The notes below the pieces were generated by a model that was not told the origin of the DNA, did no database searches, and saw only the letters and a list, made by a program, of their open reading frames with translations. From a virus, in IMG/VR virus record IMGVR_UViG_3300027977_000119, positions 1-32,292 of that record: DNA of 32,292 nucleotides; one strand, written 5' to 3'. The position numbers and the translations under genes are program-made. Below, piece by piece: positions 1 to 8,914 of the stretch (position 1 is its first letter; each line of letters opens with the position of its first letter).

Positions 1-1140
1 TCTCCATCAGTGTATAATGCCTCATAAGCACCAGAACCATTATTAGAATCGACAAATGTTGGAAAGAATGAAGCATTTGTCGATGTAGATACGGTTTTAA
101 TATTATCAGAATTTAATACAGTTGCTGCTGCAAAATTAACTCCAGTGTTTGTAACAGAGGTAACCCTTCCTTTAGAATCTACAGCAAATACTGGAACTGC
201 TGTAGAAGATCCATAAGTTCCTGCAGTAACTCCAGAATTATCTAAAGTAGTGACTAAATTAACATTTCCAGAACCATCAAAAGAAACTGCAGGAGCATCA
301 ACATCCCCAGTAATTGTAAAAGTTCTTGAGGTTGCTAATTTAGTTGCTGTGTCTGCATTACCAGTAACGGCACCTACGAATGTGTTGGCATAAACATTAT
401 TCCATTTATTAGAACTACCACCTAGATCCAGAGTTCCATTAGTAGATGGTAAAGTAGAACTGCTGATTCTAGCGTTAAAAGTAACAGTATCAGTATTAGC
501 ATCACCTAATGTTACATTACCATTAAATGTAGAAGTGCCAGATACGGTTACATTACCTAATGTCAGTAAATTGCTTGAAGGGTTATAAGTTATATCTCCA
601 TCAGTGTATAATGCCTCATAAGCACCAGAACCATTATTAGAATCGACAAATGTTGGAAAGAATGAAGCATTTGTCGATGTAGATACGGTTTTAATATTAT
701 CAGAATTTAATACTGTAGCTGCAGCAAAATTAATCCCAGTATTTGTAACAGAGGTGACTCTACCTTTAGAATCTACGGCAAATACCGGAACTTGAGTGGA
801 AGATCCATAAGTTCCTGCAGTAACTCCAGAGTTTGCTAAAGTTCCTACAGATGTAACATTAGCACTTCCATCAAAATTAACATTCCAAGATAAATCTCCA
901 GTAATTGCTATGTTTCTAGAATTTAATAATTTAGTTGCGGTATCAGCATTTCCAGTTACAGCACCTATGAATGTATTGGCATAAACATTGTTCCACCTAT
1001 TCGAACTACCACCAAAATCTAAAGTTCCGTTAGTAGACGGCAGTGTGGAACTATTGATTCTGGAGTTAAAAGTAATCGTGTCAGATGTATTATCTCCTAG
1101 AATTACATTACCATTGAATGTGGAAGTATCATATACTATA
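1..1140 (-). repeat. In-frame tandem repeat, period 594 bp (198 aa), inside the fibre-like gene
   Basis: The sequence at position 1 recurs at 595 exactly in frame. Positions 1-119 and 595-713 are identical, the first mismatch being at 120. Further along the two copies diverge steadily, and similarity fades by about 1140. Encoded hallmarks of both copies are SSTLPSTNGTLD, GGSSN(K/R)WNNVYANTF, AVTGNADTATKL and FAVDSKGRVTSVTNTG. The first copy is cut by the window edge, so more copies may lie outside. Confidence 0.9.
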
Positions 1141-2792
1141 AGTGTATTGGTGGTAGTCGCCCCACCGACATTCAATGCGGCAATTGTCCCAATTCCAGTT
1201 ACTCTTAAATCTTTTGTTGTAACAATTCCCGAAAAGTTTCCATTTCTAGCAAAAAGTTCATCATAAAAAATATCATCACTAACATATAAATCTCCACCAA
1301 CATATAAATCTCCTCCAGTGGTTGTGATCCCACCAGAAGATGCTAAATTAACTGCCCCACCAACATTCAATCTTTTTTCAATACCAATACCACCCTCAAC
1401 AACTAATGCTCCGGTGTCTTTGTTAGTAGATTCAGTTGCGTCATTTACATAAACTGCATCATTAATTTGGGTTGTTCCAGCAGATGAATCAATAATTAAA
1501 TTTCCCGATAGGGTGCTAATTGTATTTGTATCTATTTTAATGTTATCAAATGTTCCAACTCCAGTAACACTTAAGTTGTTAATATTAACTTGAGAAGAAA
1601 AAGTAGAAACTCCAGATACATTTAATCTGTTTAAAGTTGTTGATGAATAAACTTGAAGATTTTGAGTTGTTGTTAGACCAGTTACACCCAAATCATTGTT
1701 GATATTTGCTTTTTGTAAGAATGTCGATACTCCAATTACATATAAATTAGTTACGTCAATTGCACCAATGAATTTTGTTGCGGTTACGATACCAGCAAAA
1801 TATGCATTGGTCGCAGTTACAAATCCAAGAGTGGTAATTCCAGTTACTAATAGGTTTCTTGTTGTTGAAGTTCCAGTTACTGCAAGAGTTGAAGTTGTTG
1901 TAACTCCTGTAACGTTTAAGTTATCAATTATAGATCCACCCTTAAATGATGAGATCCCAGAAACATCCAAAGTTGTTTTTGGATAAGTGCTTCCAACACC
2001 AACTCTTTGATTTACTTCATCATATACAAAAGTTAAAGCACCATCTACTAATCCAACGCTATTATGAAATTGAATATTTTGGTAAGTCCCTCCAGCACCA
2101 GATCTTACAGTAACTGGATTTACCCAAGTTACACCACCCAAAGAATTTTTAACTAATAATTGTGTTGCATCTCCTGGTTGATTAAAATAATCATATATTG
2201 TTCCAGTAAGTCTTAAGTCACCCTGAACGTGAAGTTCTTGAGTTGGATTTATAGTCGATATTCCAACAAATCCATCATCATTAGTTGTAATGACAGTTCC
2301 ACCAAAACCAACATTAATTTTATCTCCGGCAGACAATAGTCCGCTACTAGAATTAAACTTTAACTTTGAAGAAGTTGAAAATTCATTTGAAGTATTAAAT
2401 AAAAGTTCCTGATCATTTCCCGGAGCAAAAACAGTGATAGTGACTGCCGTTCCTGGATTAGTTTGTCCTGTCCTATAACCTTGAGCACTAATGGCAAGTC
2501 CTACAAAATTAAGTTGTGTAGTGCTACTAAACCCACCAACTAGAGAACTTTCATCATACACACTAATGGTGCCAGGAATTAAACCTCCAGAAACAGGAAT
2601 CCAATATCTCTGTCCAGGATAATTTTCTACAGAAACAATTTGATATTGTTGCCCAACTGGAGGAGCTTCTCCTGGTATTACAGGATCGCCAAGATTTGGT
2701 TCTGCATCACCAATAGACAAATACCTGTCTATATTTGTTCTTAATGCAGATTGTGGAGTTTTTCTAACTCTACCACTTAAATATTTTGCCAT
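1..2792 (-). CDS. Large repeat-rich virion protein, probably tail fibre or baseplate appendage (C-terminus beyond the left edge)
   Basis: The frame is open from an ATG at 2790-2792 to the left edge, so at least 930 residues are present and the stop is missing. The protein begins MAKYLSGRVRKTPQSA and has a non-repetitive N-terminal part of about 170 residues. After that come many short beta-rich units of the type LxVTGxTT and GVSTF, as in cyanophage tail-fibre and structural proteins. It contains STNKDTGALVVEGGIGIEK, a block also seen in the gene at 3473-6319. The C-terminal part in view is a tandem repeat of 198 residues (see the repeat entry). It starts 2 bp after the stop of the 2795-3469 gene with no promoter box between, so it should be co-transcribed. 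The role is inferred from composition and neighbours; the exact position in the virion is unknown. Confidence 0.8.
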   Translation of the reverse strand, partial: MAKYLSGRVRKTPQSALRTNIDRYLSIGDAEPNLGDPVIPGEAPPVGQQYQIVSVENYPGQRYWIPVSGGLIPGTISVYDESSLVGGFSSTTQLNFVGLAISAQGYRTGQTNPGTAVTITVFAPGNDQELLFNTSNEFSTSSKLKFNSSSGLLSAGDKINVGFGGTVITTNDDGFVGISTINPTQELHVQGDLRLTGTIYDYFNQPGDATQLLVKNSLGGVTWVNPVTVRSGAGGTYQNIQFHNSVGLVDGALTFVYDEVNQRVGVGSTYPKTTLDVSGISSFKGGSIIDNLNVTGVTTTSTLAVTGTSTTRNLLVTGITTLGFVTATNAYFAGIVTATKFIGAIDVTNLYVIGVSTFLQKANINNDLGVTGLTTTQNLQVYSSTTLNRLNVSGVSTFSSQVNINNLSVTGVGTFDNIKIDTNTISTLSGNLIIDSSAGTTQINDAVYVNDATESTNKDTGALVVEGGIGIEKRLNVGGAVNLASSGGITTTGGDLYVGGDLYVSDDIFYDELFARNGNFSGIVTTKDLRVTGIGTIAALNVGGATTTNTLIVYDTSTFNGNVILGDNTSDTITFNSRINSSTLPSTNGTLDFGGSSNRWNNVYANTFIGAVTGNADTATKLLNSRNIAITGDLSWNVNFDGSANVTSVGTLANSGVTAGTYGSSTQVPVFAVDSKGRVTSVTNTGINFAAATVLNSDNIKTVSTSTNASFFPTFVDSNNGSGAYEALYTDGDITYNPSSNLLTLGNVTVSGTSTFNGNVTLGDANTDTVTFNARISSSTLPSTNGTLDLGGSSNKWNNVYANTFVGAVTGNADTATKLATSRTFTITGDVDAPAVSFDGSGNVNLVTTLDNSGVTAGTYGSSTAVPVFAVDSKGRVTSVTNTGVNFAAATVLNSDNIKTVSTSTNASFFPTFVDSNNGSGAYEALYTDG

Positions 2793-2794
2793 AC

Positions 2795-3469
2795 TTATGT
2801 TGTGCTATTTTCAAGAATGCTGCAAATAAGTTCCATTTGAAGAGGTCCAACTAGACCACCACTTACGTATGTGTGGGCAATTCCAGTAACTGTTCCAGAA
2901 TTTGTAACAAATGTTTTAGAAGTGCCAACACTTCCAATGATTGAATCTATAGTAAAAGATTGTTGTGGAGATGGAAAAATTGTAGTGGTAATTCCATAAT
3001 TTCCAGCAGCACAAGTAAATGCAAGACCACTCATTGTGACTTCATCACCAATATTAAAATTATGGGCACTAATGGTAGTGACAGTTGTAACTCCTGTAGT
3101 ATTATCATATAAACAGTTAGTTACTGATACAATTCCGGATTGAGTGCCTTCAATTACTATAGAATCTGTAATTACTGCTGTTCTTTCTAATACTAATCTT
3201 CCATCAATAATTACAATAGCGTCATTTGGTGGAATTTCAGCATTTTTTATGACTCTATTATTTCTTGTATTTCCAAAAGTTCTTTGAGAAGTGCTTTTTC
3301 TTCTATGAGTGAAAGTAACTGTTGGATAAGTTTCTCCAATTCCAACATTAGATACTTGAGCATAAAGAACAATCGCAGAAACACCAGTAGGTGCTGTATA
3401 TACAGTTTGTTCTCCCGGAGCAACTGGAACTGCAATTGTCAAAAATTTATTAAGTGGTGCTACTGCCAT
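2795..3469 (-). CDS. Virion structural protein of unknown role
   Basis: A 224-residue protein starting MAVAPLNKFLTIAVPVAPGEQ. It has no cysteine-rich or catalytic motif. It is rich in Val, Thr, Ile and Gly, with alternating hydrophobic residues that suggest beta sandwich folds. The N-terminal part (TVYTAPTGVSAIVLYAQVSN) resembles small accessory virion proteins found beside fibre genes. The C-terminal half contains VTTISAHNFNIGDEVTMSG, a segment type seen in phage structural proteins. It sits 3 bp after the 948-residue gene and 2 bp before the large fibre-like gene, so the three probably form one late transcript. The ATG has a purine-rich stretch upstream but no strong ribosome binding site. 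The specific function is not recognised. Confidence 0.75.
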   Translation of the reverse strand: MAVAPLNKFLTIAVPVAPGEQTVYTAPTGVSAIVLYAQVSNVGIGETYPTVTFTHRRKSTSQRTFGNTRNNRVIKNAEIPPNDAIVIIDGRLVLERTAVITDSIVIEGTQSGIVSVTNCLYDNTTGVTTVTTISAHNFNIGDEVTMSGLAFTCAAGNYGITTTIFPSPQQSFTIDSIIGSVGTSKTFVTNSGTVTGIAHTYVSGGLVGPLQMELICSILENSTT

Positions 3470-3472
3470 ATC

Positions 3473-6319
3473 TTATCTCAATGCAAGTATGAGTGGGGTA
3501 ACTTCTGCCTGTATTGCTTTACTAAAATCTCTTCCTCTAATTGTTGCTGTTGGTTGATTGATTTGAAAACCTTCACCAATATCAAAATTACCTTTTTGAT
3601 CTGTGCTTGTAAATGGAATTTGTGCTCCATCTAAAGCAACAATTTCGTTTGCTTTAATTGGAACACCCCCAGTAAAGGGTGTTGCTGTATTTATGTCAGT
3701 GCCCGTGCCAATATATTCGAATGAATGCGAACTTGTTAAAATTCTACTAATTCTTCTAAATGAAACTTGCTCTCCACCAAATAACTCATAAGGAATAAAT
3801 TCAGTAAATGTAACTGTCGTAATTCCTGCAGTATTTGCTGTTGCAGAATCAACTGCAAAATAAATTGGTCTTGTAATCACTTCCGCAGTTGCACTACCAC
3901 CATCAATAAAAACTTCTAGGTTTTGTGTTGCCAGATAATTTCTACCACTATTTACAACATCAATTGCAGTAATTGCACCACTGACTTCATCAATAGTTGG
4001 ACTTAATTCTGCAATAATTCCTTGCGGACCTTTTGGTTGTTGAGAATTATCACTAATATCACGAATAATAATAGTTGGAGGAGAAGCAGAACTATATCCA
4101 CTTCCACCATTAGTAACTACTATTTCTTGAATATCGACCATAGGGTCTTGTATCACACCGCTCCCAATAGCATCTGGATAATTGCTTAAATTTATCTTGA
4201 AGAATAACGTTTGTCCATCATAAGGTCTTCTTGAATTTCCAACATTTTCAAAAGTAACAATATCACTACCGGCATCAACTCCAGTTTGCCCTCTCGTTGG
4301 TGGATAAGTTCCCACAGTTCCTGTGAATTCTGTAGATCCAATTCCTACAGCATATAATCCATAATTACCGAATGATGAATTTGAGTTTGTGAGGTCACAA
4401 GATCCTCCAGTATCACAATAAATTCCAATATCACAATTAATAGTAAAGATAGAAACTAACTGGGCATAACCATTATTTGTAATTGAAACACCAATACCAT
4501 TTTCATTATATTGTGTAAATGAATCGCAAACCATGCATTTAAGATCGTTTCCGGGTGTAGACGCAGTAGCGTGATCACCATTAATTTTCATGCCAATACT
4601 GCCCGTCATAAAATTGGTGCAGTTTCTAATATATGGAGATCTCCATCTTCCTGTCGGACCTTCAGTTGCAGGTCCTGGTGCAATGTATCCAGAAACAGCA
4701 TAATCTGATGGAATAGTTGAAGGAAATGCAACAGCACCACAACCACTATGAGCAATCGATACACTTGACCCTGCAAAGTTTATGTTTTCAATTAAACATC
4801 CTCTTCTTACATGAAAAACATCTTTAGTTATATTAAGTGGCCTAATTGTGACAAGTCTTAAGTCTTGTCCAGTTACAGTAACATCTGTGCGAAGACCAAT
4901 TGGATTATTCTCAAGATAAACACCAGGTCTAATGACAATAGTATCTCCCGGTTCCGCTATTGATGCTGCAGCACCTACAGTTGCCTTTGCATCTCCCTCA
5001 AGAAAACCAGTATTTGAGTCATTACCATCTTTTGTAACCCAAATTGTATTTTGAGTTTCAACTCCAGGAGGTCTCCATGACACTCCAGTTCCAACAGAAG
5101 CAAGTCGATAATCAGTTTTTCCTATAGCAGTGCTTCCATTAATATCAATTAATGAAGAATCAAGTTCTAAAGTTCCAGTTAGTTTTGTATTTCCACCAAC
5201 ATTTAGATTTTTTTCAATTCCAACTCCACCTTGAGTAATTAATGCCCCAGTATCTTTATCTGTAGATTGTGTTGTGCTATTAAAAGTAACATTTCCATCA
5301 ACATCAAGAGTATCATTAAGAGTTGTTGCACCGTCAACGTCTAAAGTTAAGTTTAATGTTGTAGCACCATCAACATCTAACGAATCATTGAGAGTTGTTG
5401 CACCATCAACGTCTAAAGTTAAGTTTAATGTTGTATTACCATCTACGTCTAGGGTTGAATTTAATGTTGTAGCACCGTCAACGTCTAAAGTTAAGTTTAA
5501 TGTTGTATTACCATCTACGTCTAGGGTTGAATTTAATGTTGTAGAACCATCTACATCTAGTGACGAATTAAAATCAACTGCACCAGTTGCGTGAAGAGTT
5601 CCAGTAATATCTAACGTTGATGAAGGACTACTACTTTGTATTCCGACATTAGTCATTCTGTAGATATTGCCATTAGGAGTAGTTCCCCAAAGGTCTTGAG
5701 TCTGAATGTCTGCTATAAAGTTTGGATTACTTGGATTTGGAATTGGAATTATTGTCGAAGTTCCTATGCCAAGACTATTAATTTCTTTAAAATTTAATAC
5801 AGTAAAGGACTTTGCAATTCCAGTAATTGGAATATAAGTTCCATCATCTTGAACATATATTCCCTGACTGAAATTAGGAGTTGCTGCGATCCAACGAACC
5901 CCGCCAGAATCCATATTTAAATAATATCCATTTACACCCGGAGAATTTGCTGAGTCGTAAATGAAATCATCAATTTTTATACTTCCTGCTACATCAACTT
6001 TTTGTTGTGGAATGGTGCTACCAATTCCAACATTCCCAGTTTCAGCAATTACTTTTAATGTAGTGCCCCCAACACCAACATCCAATCTTGATCTTGCTGT
6101 GATTATTCCTGCACTTATACCCCTATCAAAATAAACATTGTCATAAAAATATGACGGTCCATAAAAATTTGCAGTTCCTAAAATGTCTATGTCATTAAAT
6201 ATTTCTTTTTGTTTTGCCTGAAAATCATAATACAAATTTCCATAAACGTAAATGTCCTTGTAGAACTTTACTTCTTCATTAAAAAAAGTTTCTTGACTGA
6301 AGTATTGATTGTTACTCAT
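3473..6319 (-). CDS. Large virion protein with 12-residue repeats and a predicted beta-helix domain
   Basis: A 948-residue protein. Residues 1-250 hold short fibre-like motifs such as GNVGIGSTIPQQKVDV. Residues 254-349 are eight copies of a 12-residue unit built on LDVDGxTTLNxT. Residues 352-375 carry STDKDTGALITQGGVGIEK, shared with the gene at 1-2792. From about residue 425 (TIWVTKDGNDSNTGF, then GDTIVIRPGVYLENN) the sequence looks like a pectate-lyase-type right-handed beta-helix, common in phage proteins that touch the host surface. The C-terminal part has a GSGY motif (VVTNGGSGYSS) also found in the gp5-like protein. The start overlaps the upstream spike-gene stop as ATGA, so the genes are translationally coupled. 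It could be a baseplate component, a short fibre or a glycan-binding protein; no catalytic residues can be assigned. Confidence 0.8.
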   Translation of the reverse strand: MSNNQYFSQETFFNEEVKFYKDIYVYGNLYYDFQAKQKEIFNDIDILGTANFYGPSYFYDNVYFDRGISAGIITARSRLDVGVGGTTLKVIAETGNVGIGSTIPQQKVDVAGSIKIDDFIYDSANSPGVNGYYLNMDSGGVRWIAATPNFSQGIYVQDDGTYIPITGIAKSFTVLNFKEINSLGIGTSTIIPIPNPSNPNFIADIQTQDLWGTTPNGNIYRMTNVGIQSSSPSSTLDITGTLHATGAVDFNSSLDVDGSTTLNSTLDVDGNTTLNLTLDVDGATTLNSTLDVDGNTTLNLTLDVDGATTLNDSLDVDGATTLNLTLDVDGATTLNDTLDVDGNVTFNSTTQSTDKDTGALITQGGVGIEKNLNVGGNTKLTGTLELDSSLIDINGSTAIGKTDYRLASVGTGVSWRPPGVETQNTIWVTKDGNDSNTGFLEGDAKATVGAAASIAEPGDTIVIRPGVYLENNPIGLRTDVTVTGQDLRLVTIRPLNITKDVFHVRRGCLIENINFAGSSVSIAHSGCGAVAFPSTIPSDYAVSGYIAPGPATEGPTGRWRSPYIRNCTNFMTGSIGMKINGDHATASTPGNDLKCMVCDSFTQYNENGIGVSITNNGYAQLVSIFTINCDIGIYCDTGGSCDLTNSNSSFGNYGLYAVGIGSTEFTGTVGTYPPTRGQTGVDAGSDIVTFENVGNSRRPYDGQTLFFKINLSNYPDAIGSGVIQDPMVDIQEIVVTNGGSGYSSASPPTIIIRDISDNSQQPKGPQGIIAELSPTIDEVSGAITAIDVVNSGRNYLATQNLEVFIDGGSATAEVITRPIYFAVDSATANTAGITTVTFTEFIPYELFGGEQVSFRRISRILTSSHSFEYIGTGTDINTATPFTGGVPIKANEIVALDGAQIPFTSTDQKGNFDIGEGFQINQPTATIRGRDFSKAIQAEVTPLILALR
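5273..5560 (-). repeat. Eight tandem 36-bp coding repeats (LDVDGxTTLNxT)
   Basis: Eight consecutive 12-codon units encode residues 254-349 of the 948-residue protein. The fifth position after LDVDG varies among Ser, Asn, Ala and the linker among NST, NLT, NDS, NDT. Units alternate, and longer blocks of neighbouring units are near-identical at DNA level, which indicates recent expansion by slippage or unequal recombination. The reading frame is maintained throughout. Confidence 0.9.
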
Positions 6320-6891
6320 AAGACAGAATCAATTACAGTGTTTACAACATTACCAACAATTCCACCTACAGCATTTGTAATAAAATCTGCACCAACAAAA
6401 CTTCCAGAAAAAATTCTTGATGTAAAATCAAGTCCAAGTAAAGATGGTATATTTCCACTCGTTCCTTTTATATCCACTCTTTGCCCATCAATCATAATAC
6501 GACCAGCACCACTCTTCATCGTAATGTTTCTGCCCGCTTTGAAATGAATATCTTCTTCTGCTTCAATCATAATATTTGTAGCATACAAACGAATCATTCC
6601 GTTTGCTGAAATAGAAACATTACCATTGTTTCCAAGAATGACCACATCTTCTCTTCCTTCTGGATTTTTAGCACCACCAGAAATCTGAATTGTTTGGTCA
6701 TTATAAATGGAGAATAATCCACCACTACTTAAACTGATGGAAGATTGATTGTCTCCAGTATCAGTGACTCCGTAAATCTTATAGACATCAGTTCCATTCA
6801 AACCCATTTGAGGATTTGCAGTATCAATTCTGAAGTTAGGATTGAAACTGATTAACTGTCTTTTAAAAACGTTTTTATTTCTTTCTGCCAT
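6316..6891 (-). CDS. Tail spike protein, beta-helix like the C-terminal part of gp5
   Basis: A 191-residue protein. Residues about 60-145 are a ladder of short beta strands with regular turns: DQTIQISGG, GNVSISANGMIRLYA, NIMIEAEEDIHFKAG, NITMKSGAGRIMIDG. This pattern matches the triple-stranded beta-helix of T4 gp5 C-terminal domain and VgrG needles. The C-terminal tail is hydrophobic and Gly/Val rich. It lies 1 bp after the gp5-like hub gene and overlaps the next gene by 4 bp. The inference is that the membrane-piercing needle, which is part of gp5 in T4, is a separate polypeptide here. A PAAR-type tip is not evident. Confidence 0.7.
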   Translation of the reverse strand: MAERNKNVFKRQLISFNPNFRIDTANPQMGLNGTDVYKIYGVTDTGDNQSSISLSSGGLFSIYNDQTIQISGGAKNPEGREDVVILGNNGNVSISANGMIRLYATNIMIEAEEDIHFKAGRNITMKSGAGRIMIDGQRVDIKGTSGNIPSLLGLDFTSRIFSGSFVGADFITNAVGGIVGNVVNTVIDSVL

Positions 6892-6892
6892 T

Positions 6893-8911
6893 TTATATCG
6901 GACAATCTATAGAGGTTTGAACTTCTTGACTAAAGAGATTTGCTGAATTTGGAGAATTTGGATCTGCATCTGGAGAAGCAGGAATTACACCATCACCCTT
7001 CAGTGCTCCTACAACTGGACGTAGAATTGCACTAAATCCAGTGTCTGAGGTTACAGTCAATGTAGGAAGACTATCAACAATATTATTTAGAGGTGTGACT
7101 TGAGTGATACGTCCTTCTGTAATCTGATAATTATATTCATTTCCAAGATTATCGGTAATAATAGTATCATTTTCATATCCACTACCACCTTCTTCAACCA
7201 ATACTCTCAAGACAGAGAACTCTGCAATATTTCCAACAGAATAATTTTCACCCTCAGAAACCATATAAATTGATTCAACTTCTCCACTTTGATTAATGAG
7301 TGCTCTTGCTACAGCACCATATCCTTGATCAGCATCATCAATAATTTCTACAAAAGGAGAATAAGCATAACCAGATCCAGGATTTGTAAGTTGCAATCCA
7401 ATGACGCTTGCAGTTACATTTCCATCCGGATTTGTAACTAGATTGCCAAAGATTGGAATTGCTGATGCTCCAGAACCACGACCACCAAAAATATTAACAA
7501 CTGGTGGACTCGCAAACTGTAAAGCACCAGTAAAACATTGCTGAACTGAATTAATATCTACTCCAGAACTAATGATGTTGGTAATATCTCTAATGTTTCC
7601 ATAAGTGTTTACTAAGGATGGTGCAGATGATGAAACAGATCCTGATGGTCCAGCACCTACAGTCCATTCATTTACAAGACCTTTATAATTATCTAAACTT
7701 TGATTACAAGCAAATCCAGCACCAAATTCTGATAAAGCACCAATTCCTTCACGAAGTGAATTCCCAACATTAAATCCAGAGAAGAATTGAAGTAATTTTG
7801 CAACTCCTGCTAATGGACTTTCAAAAAGTGTTTCAAGAACTCCAATGATTGAATTGAGAAGTGTCCCTGCAAATTGGTCAGCAGCACAACTTACAAAACG
7901 TTCTACATTATTGACTGTTGAATTAAGAATATCAAAAACTAAACTCTTCATACTTTCAATCGCAGCACCAGCAATACAACCAAATGCTTCTTCCAGTGCT
8001 TTGACTGGTAATACCATTGCTTCTTGTGCTGCAACTCCTGCAAGATGTGCTGCAATAGGATTTCCAGTTGCTGCTAATACCTGAGCAAAAACTAACTTAT
8101 AAAGTAAATCTAGTCCTTGTTTAAGAAGATTGATAAGTTGATTAATCAAAAAGTTAAACATTCCACCAATGAGGTCATTAGATAAGGTTACAATCTTATT
8201 TGCTGCCTCACGAATTGTTTGCTCAATTCTTGCAAGATTTCCTTGAAGATTATTTAACTTACGAAGAAGATTTTTGACAATCGATTTAATCTTATCAACT
8301 CTTGTATTCTTAACAGTATTTGCTAATGGAATTTGATTTCCAATTGCAAAGTTTTCTGAAACAATTGTTTCTCCCAATCTTTGGGATAACTGTTGTGCTT
8401 GCTCCGAAATAATGCTTTGGGGAGAACGGTTTGAATTTTCTTTTAGTTCATTTGATTCTGAATTAGGTCCGCCTGATGGTGTGAGTTTATTATTTTTACT
8501 TACTAATTCTGAACGACCTGTAAAAGGAACAAAAGGTGATTTGTAAGTTTTTGAAGGAACAGAAAAAGTTCTACCAAATGTTGCTAGAATGACTGGGATT
8601 TGAGCATTATCACCATCCAAAAAGAATCCAAGAACAGTATCACCTGGTTGTAATTGAACTCCTGTGGCAACGTTTGCTGCTCCACTTCCTGCTGTGGTTG
8701 GAATCAGGCATTGTGCCCAAGGCAGGTCTTCATTTGAAAGTTCTGCTTCACTATAAGGATGATATCCAATAATACGAACTTTGAATCTATTTCCCCATCC
8801 CTTTCCATCTACCTGACCTTCCATAGCAGAGATGGGTGGAATCTGACCAATCCACCAACGGAAACCATCTCTGCCAATAAAATTACTTTTAAGAAGTGAC
8901 TCGTCTATCAT
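6893..8911 (-). CDS. 5: Baseplate hub protein, gp5-like OB-fold, no lysozyme domain
   Basis: A 672-residue protein. Residues about 15-115 (RWWIGQIPPISAMEGQVDG, then RFKVRIIGYHPYSE, LPWAQCLIPTTAG, LQPGDTVLGFFLDG and PVILATFGRT) have the order of conserved blocks of the OB-fold in gp5 and VgrG hub proteins. No glycosidase motif follows, unlike T4 gp5 where a lysozyme domain is inserted after the OB-fold. The middle is helical and hydrophobic with coiled-coil character (about 200-360). The C-terminal third has GSGY-type beta repeats (NPGSGYAYSPFVEI, EEGGSGYENDTI). It is placed between a gp27-like gene and the spike gene, which is the expected hub context. The gp5 assignment is based on domain and order; the extra C-terminal region has no recognised role. 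Confidence 0.75.
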   Translation of the reverse strand: MIDESLLKSNFIGRDGFRWWIGQIPPISAMEGQVDGKGWGNRFKVRIIGYHPYSEAELSNEDLPWAQCLIPTTAGSGAANVATGVQLQPGDTVLGFFLDGDNAQIPVILATFGRTFSVPSKTYKSPFVPFTGRSELVSKNNKLTPSGGPNSESNELKENSNRSPQSIISEQAQQLSQRLGETIVSENFAIGNQIPLANTVKNTRVDKIKSIVKNLLRKLNNLQGNLARIEQTIREAANKIVTLSNDLIGGMFNFLINQLINLLKQGLDLLYKLVFAQVLAATGNPIAAHLAGVAAQEAMVLPVKALEEAFGCIAGAAIESMKSLVFDILNSTVNNVERFVSCAADQFAGTLLNSIIGVLETLFESPLAGVAKLLQFFSGFNVGNSLREGIGALSEFGAGFACNQSLDNYKGLVNEWTVGAGPSGSVSSSAPSLVNTYGNIRDITNIISSGVDINSVQQCFTGALQFASPPVVNIFGGRGSGASAIPIFGNLVTNPDGNVTASVIGLQLTNPGSGYAYSPFVEIIDDADQGYGAVARALINQSGEVESIYMVSEGENYSVGNIAEFSVLRVLVEEGGSGYENDTIITDNLGNEYNYQITEGRITQVTPLNNIVDSLPTLTVTSDTGFSAILRPVVGALKGDGVIPASPDADPNSPNSANLFSQEVQTSIDCPI

Positions 8912-8914
8912 TTA

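Noticed and set aside
988-1986. Plus-strand frames of about 92 and 96 residues at 988-1266 and 1696-1986
   Set aside because: They are antisense to the large fibre-like gene and have no ribosome binding sites.
5273-5560. CRISPR-like regular 36-bp repeats
   Set aside because: The units are contiguous, with no spacers, and lie in frame inside a virion protein gene.
5274-5594. Open frame of 106 residues on the plus strand across the 36-bp repeats
   Set aside because: It is the antisense shadow of the LDVDG repeat of the 948-residue gene; repeated codons without stops produce it, and no ribosome binding site or promoter is present.
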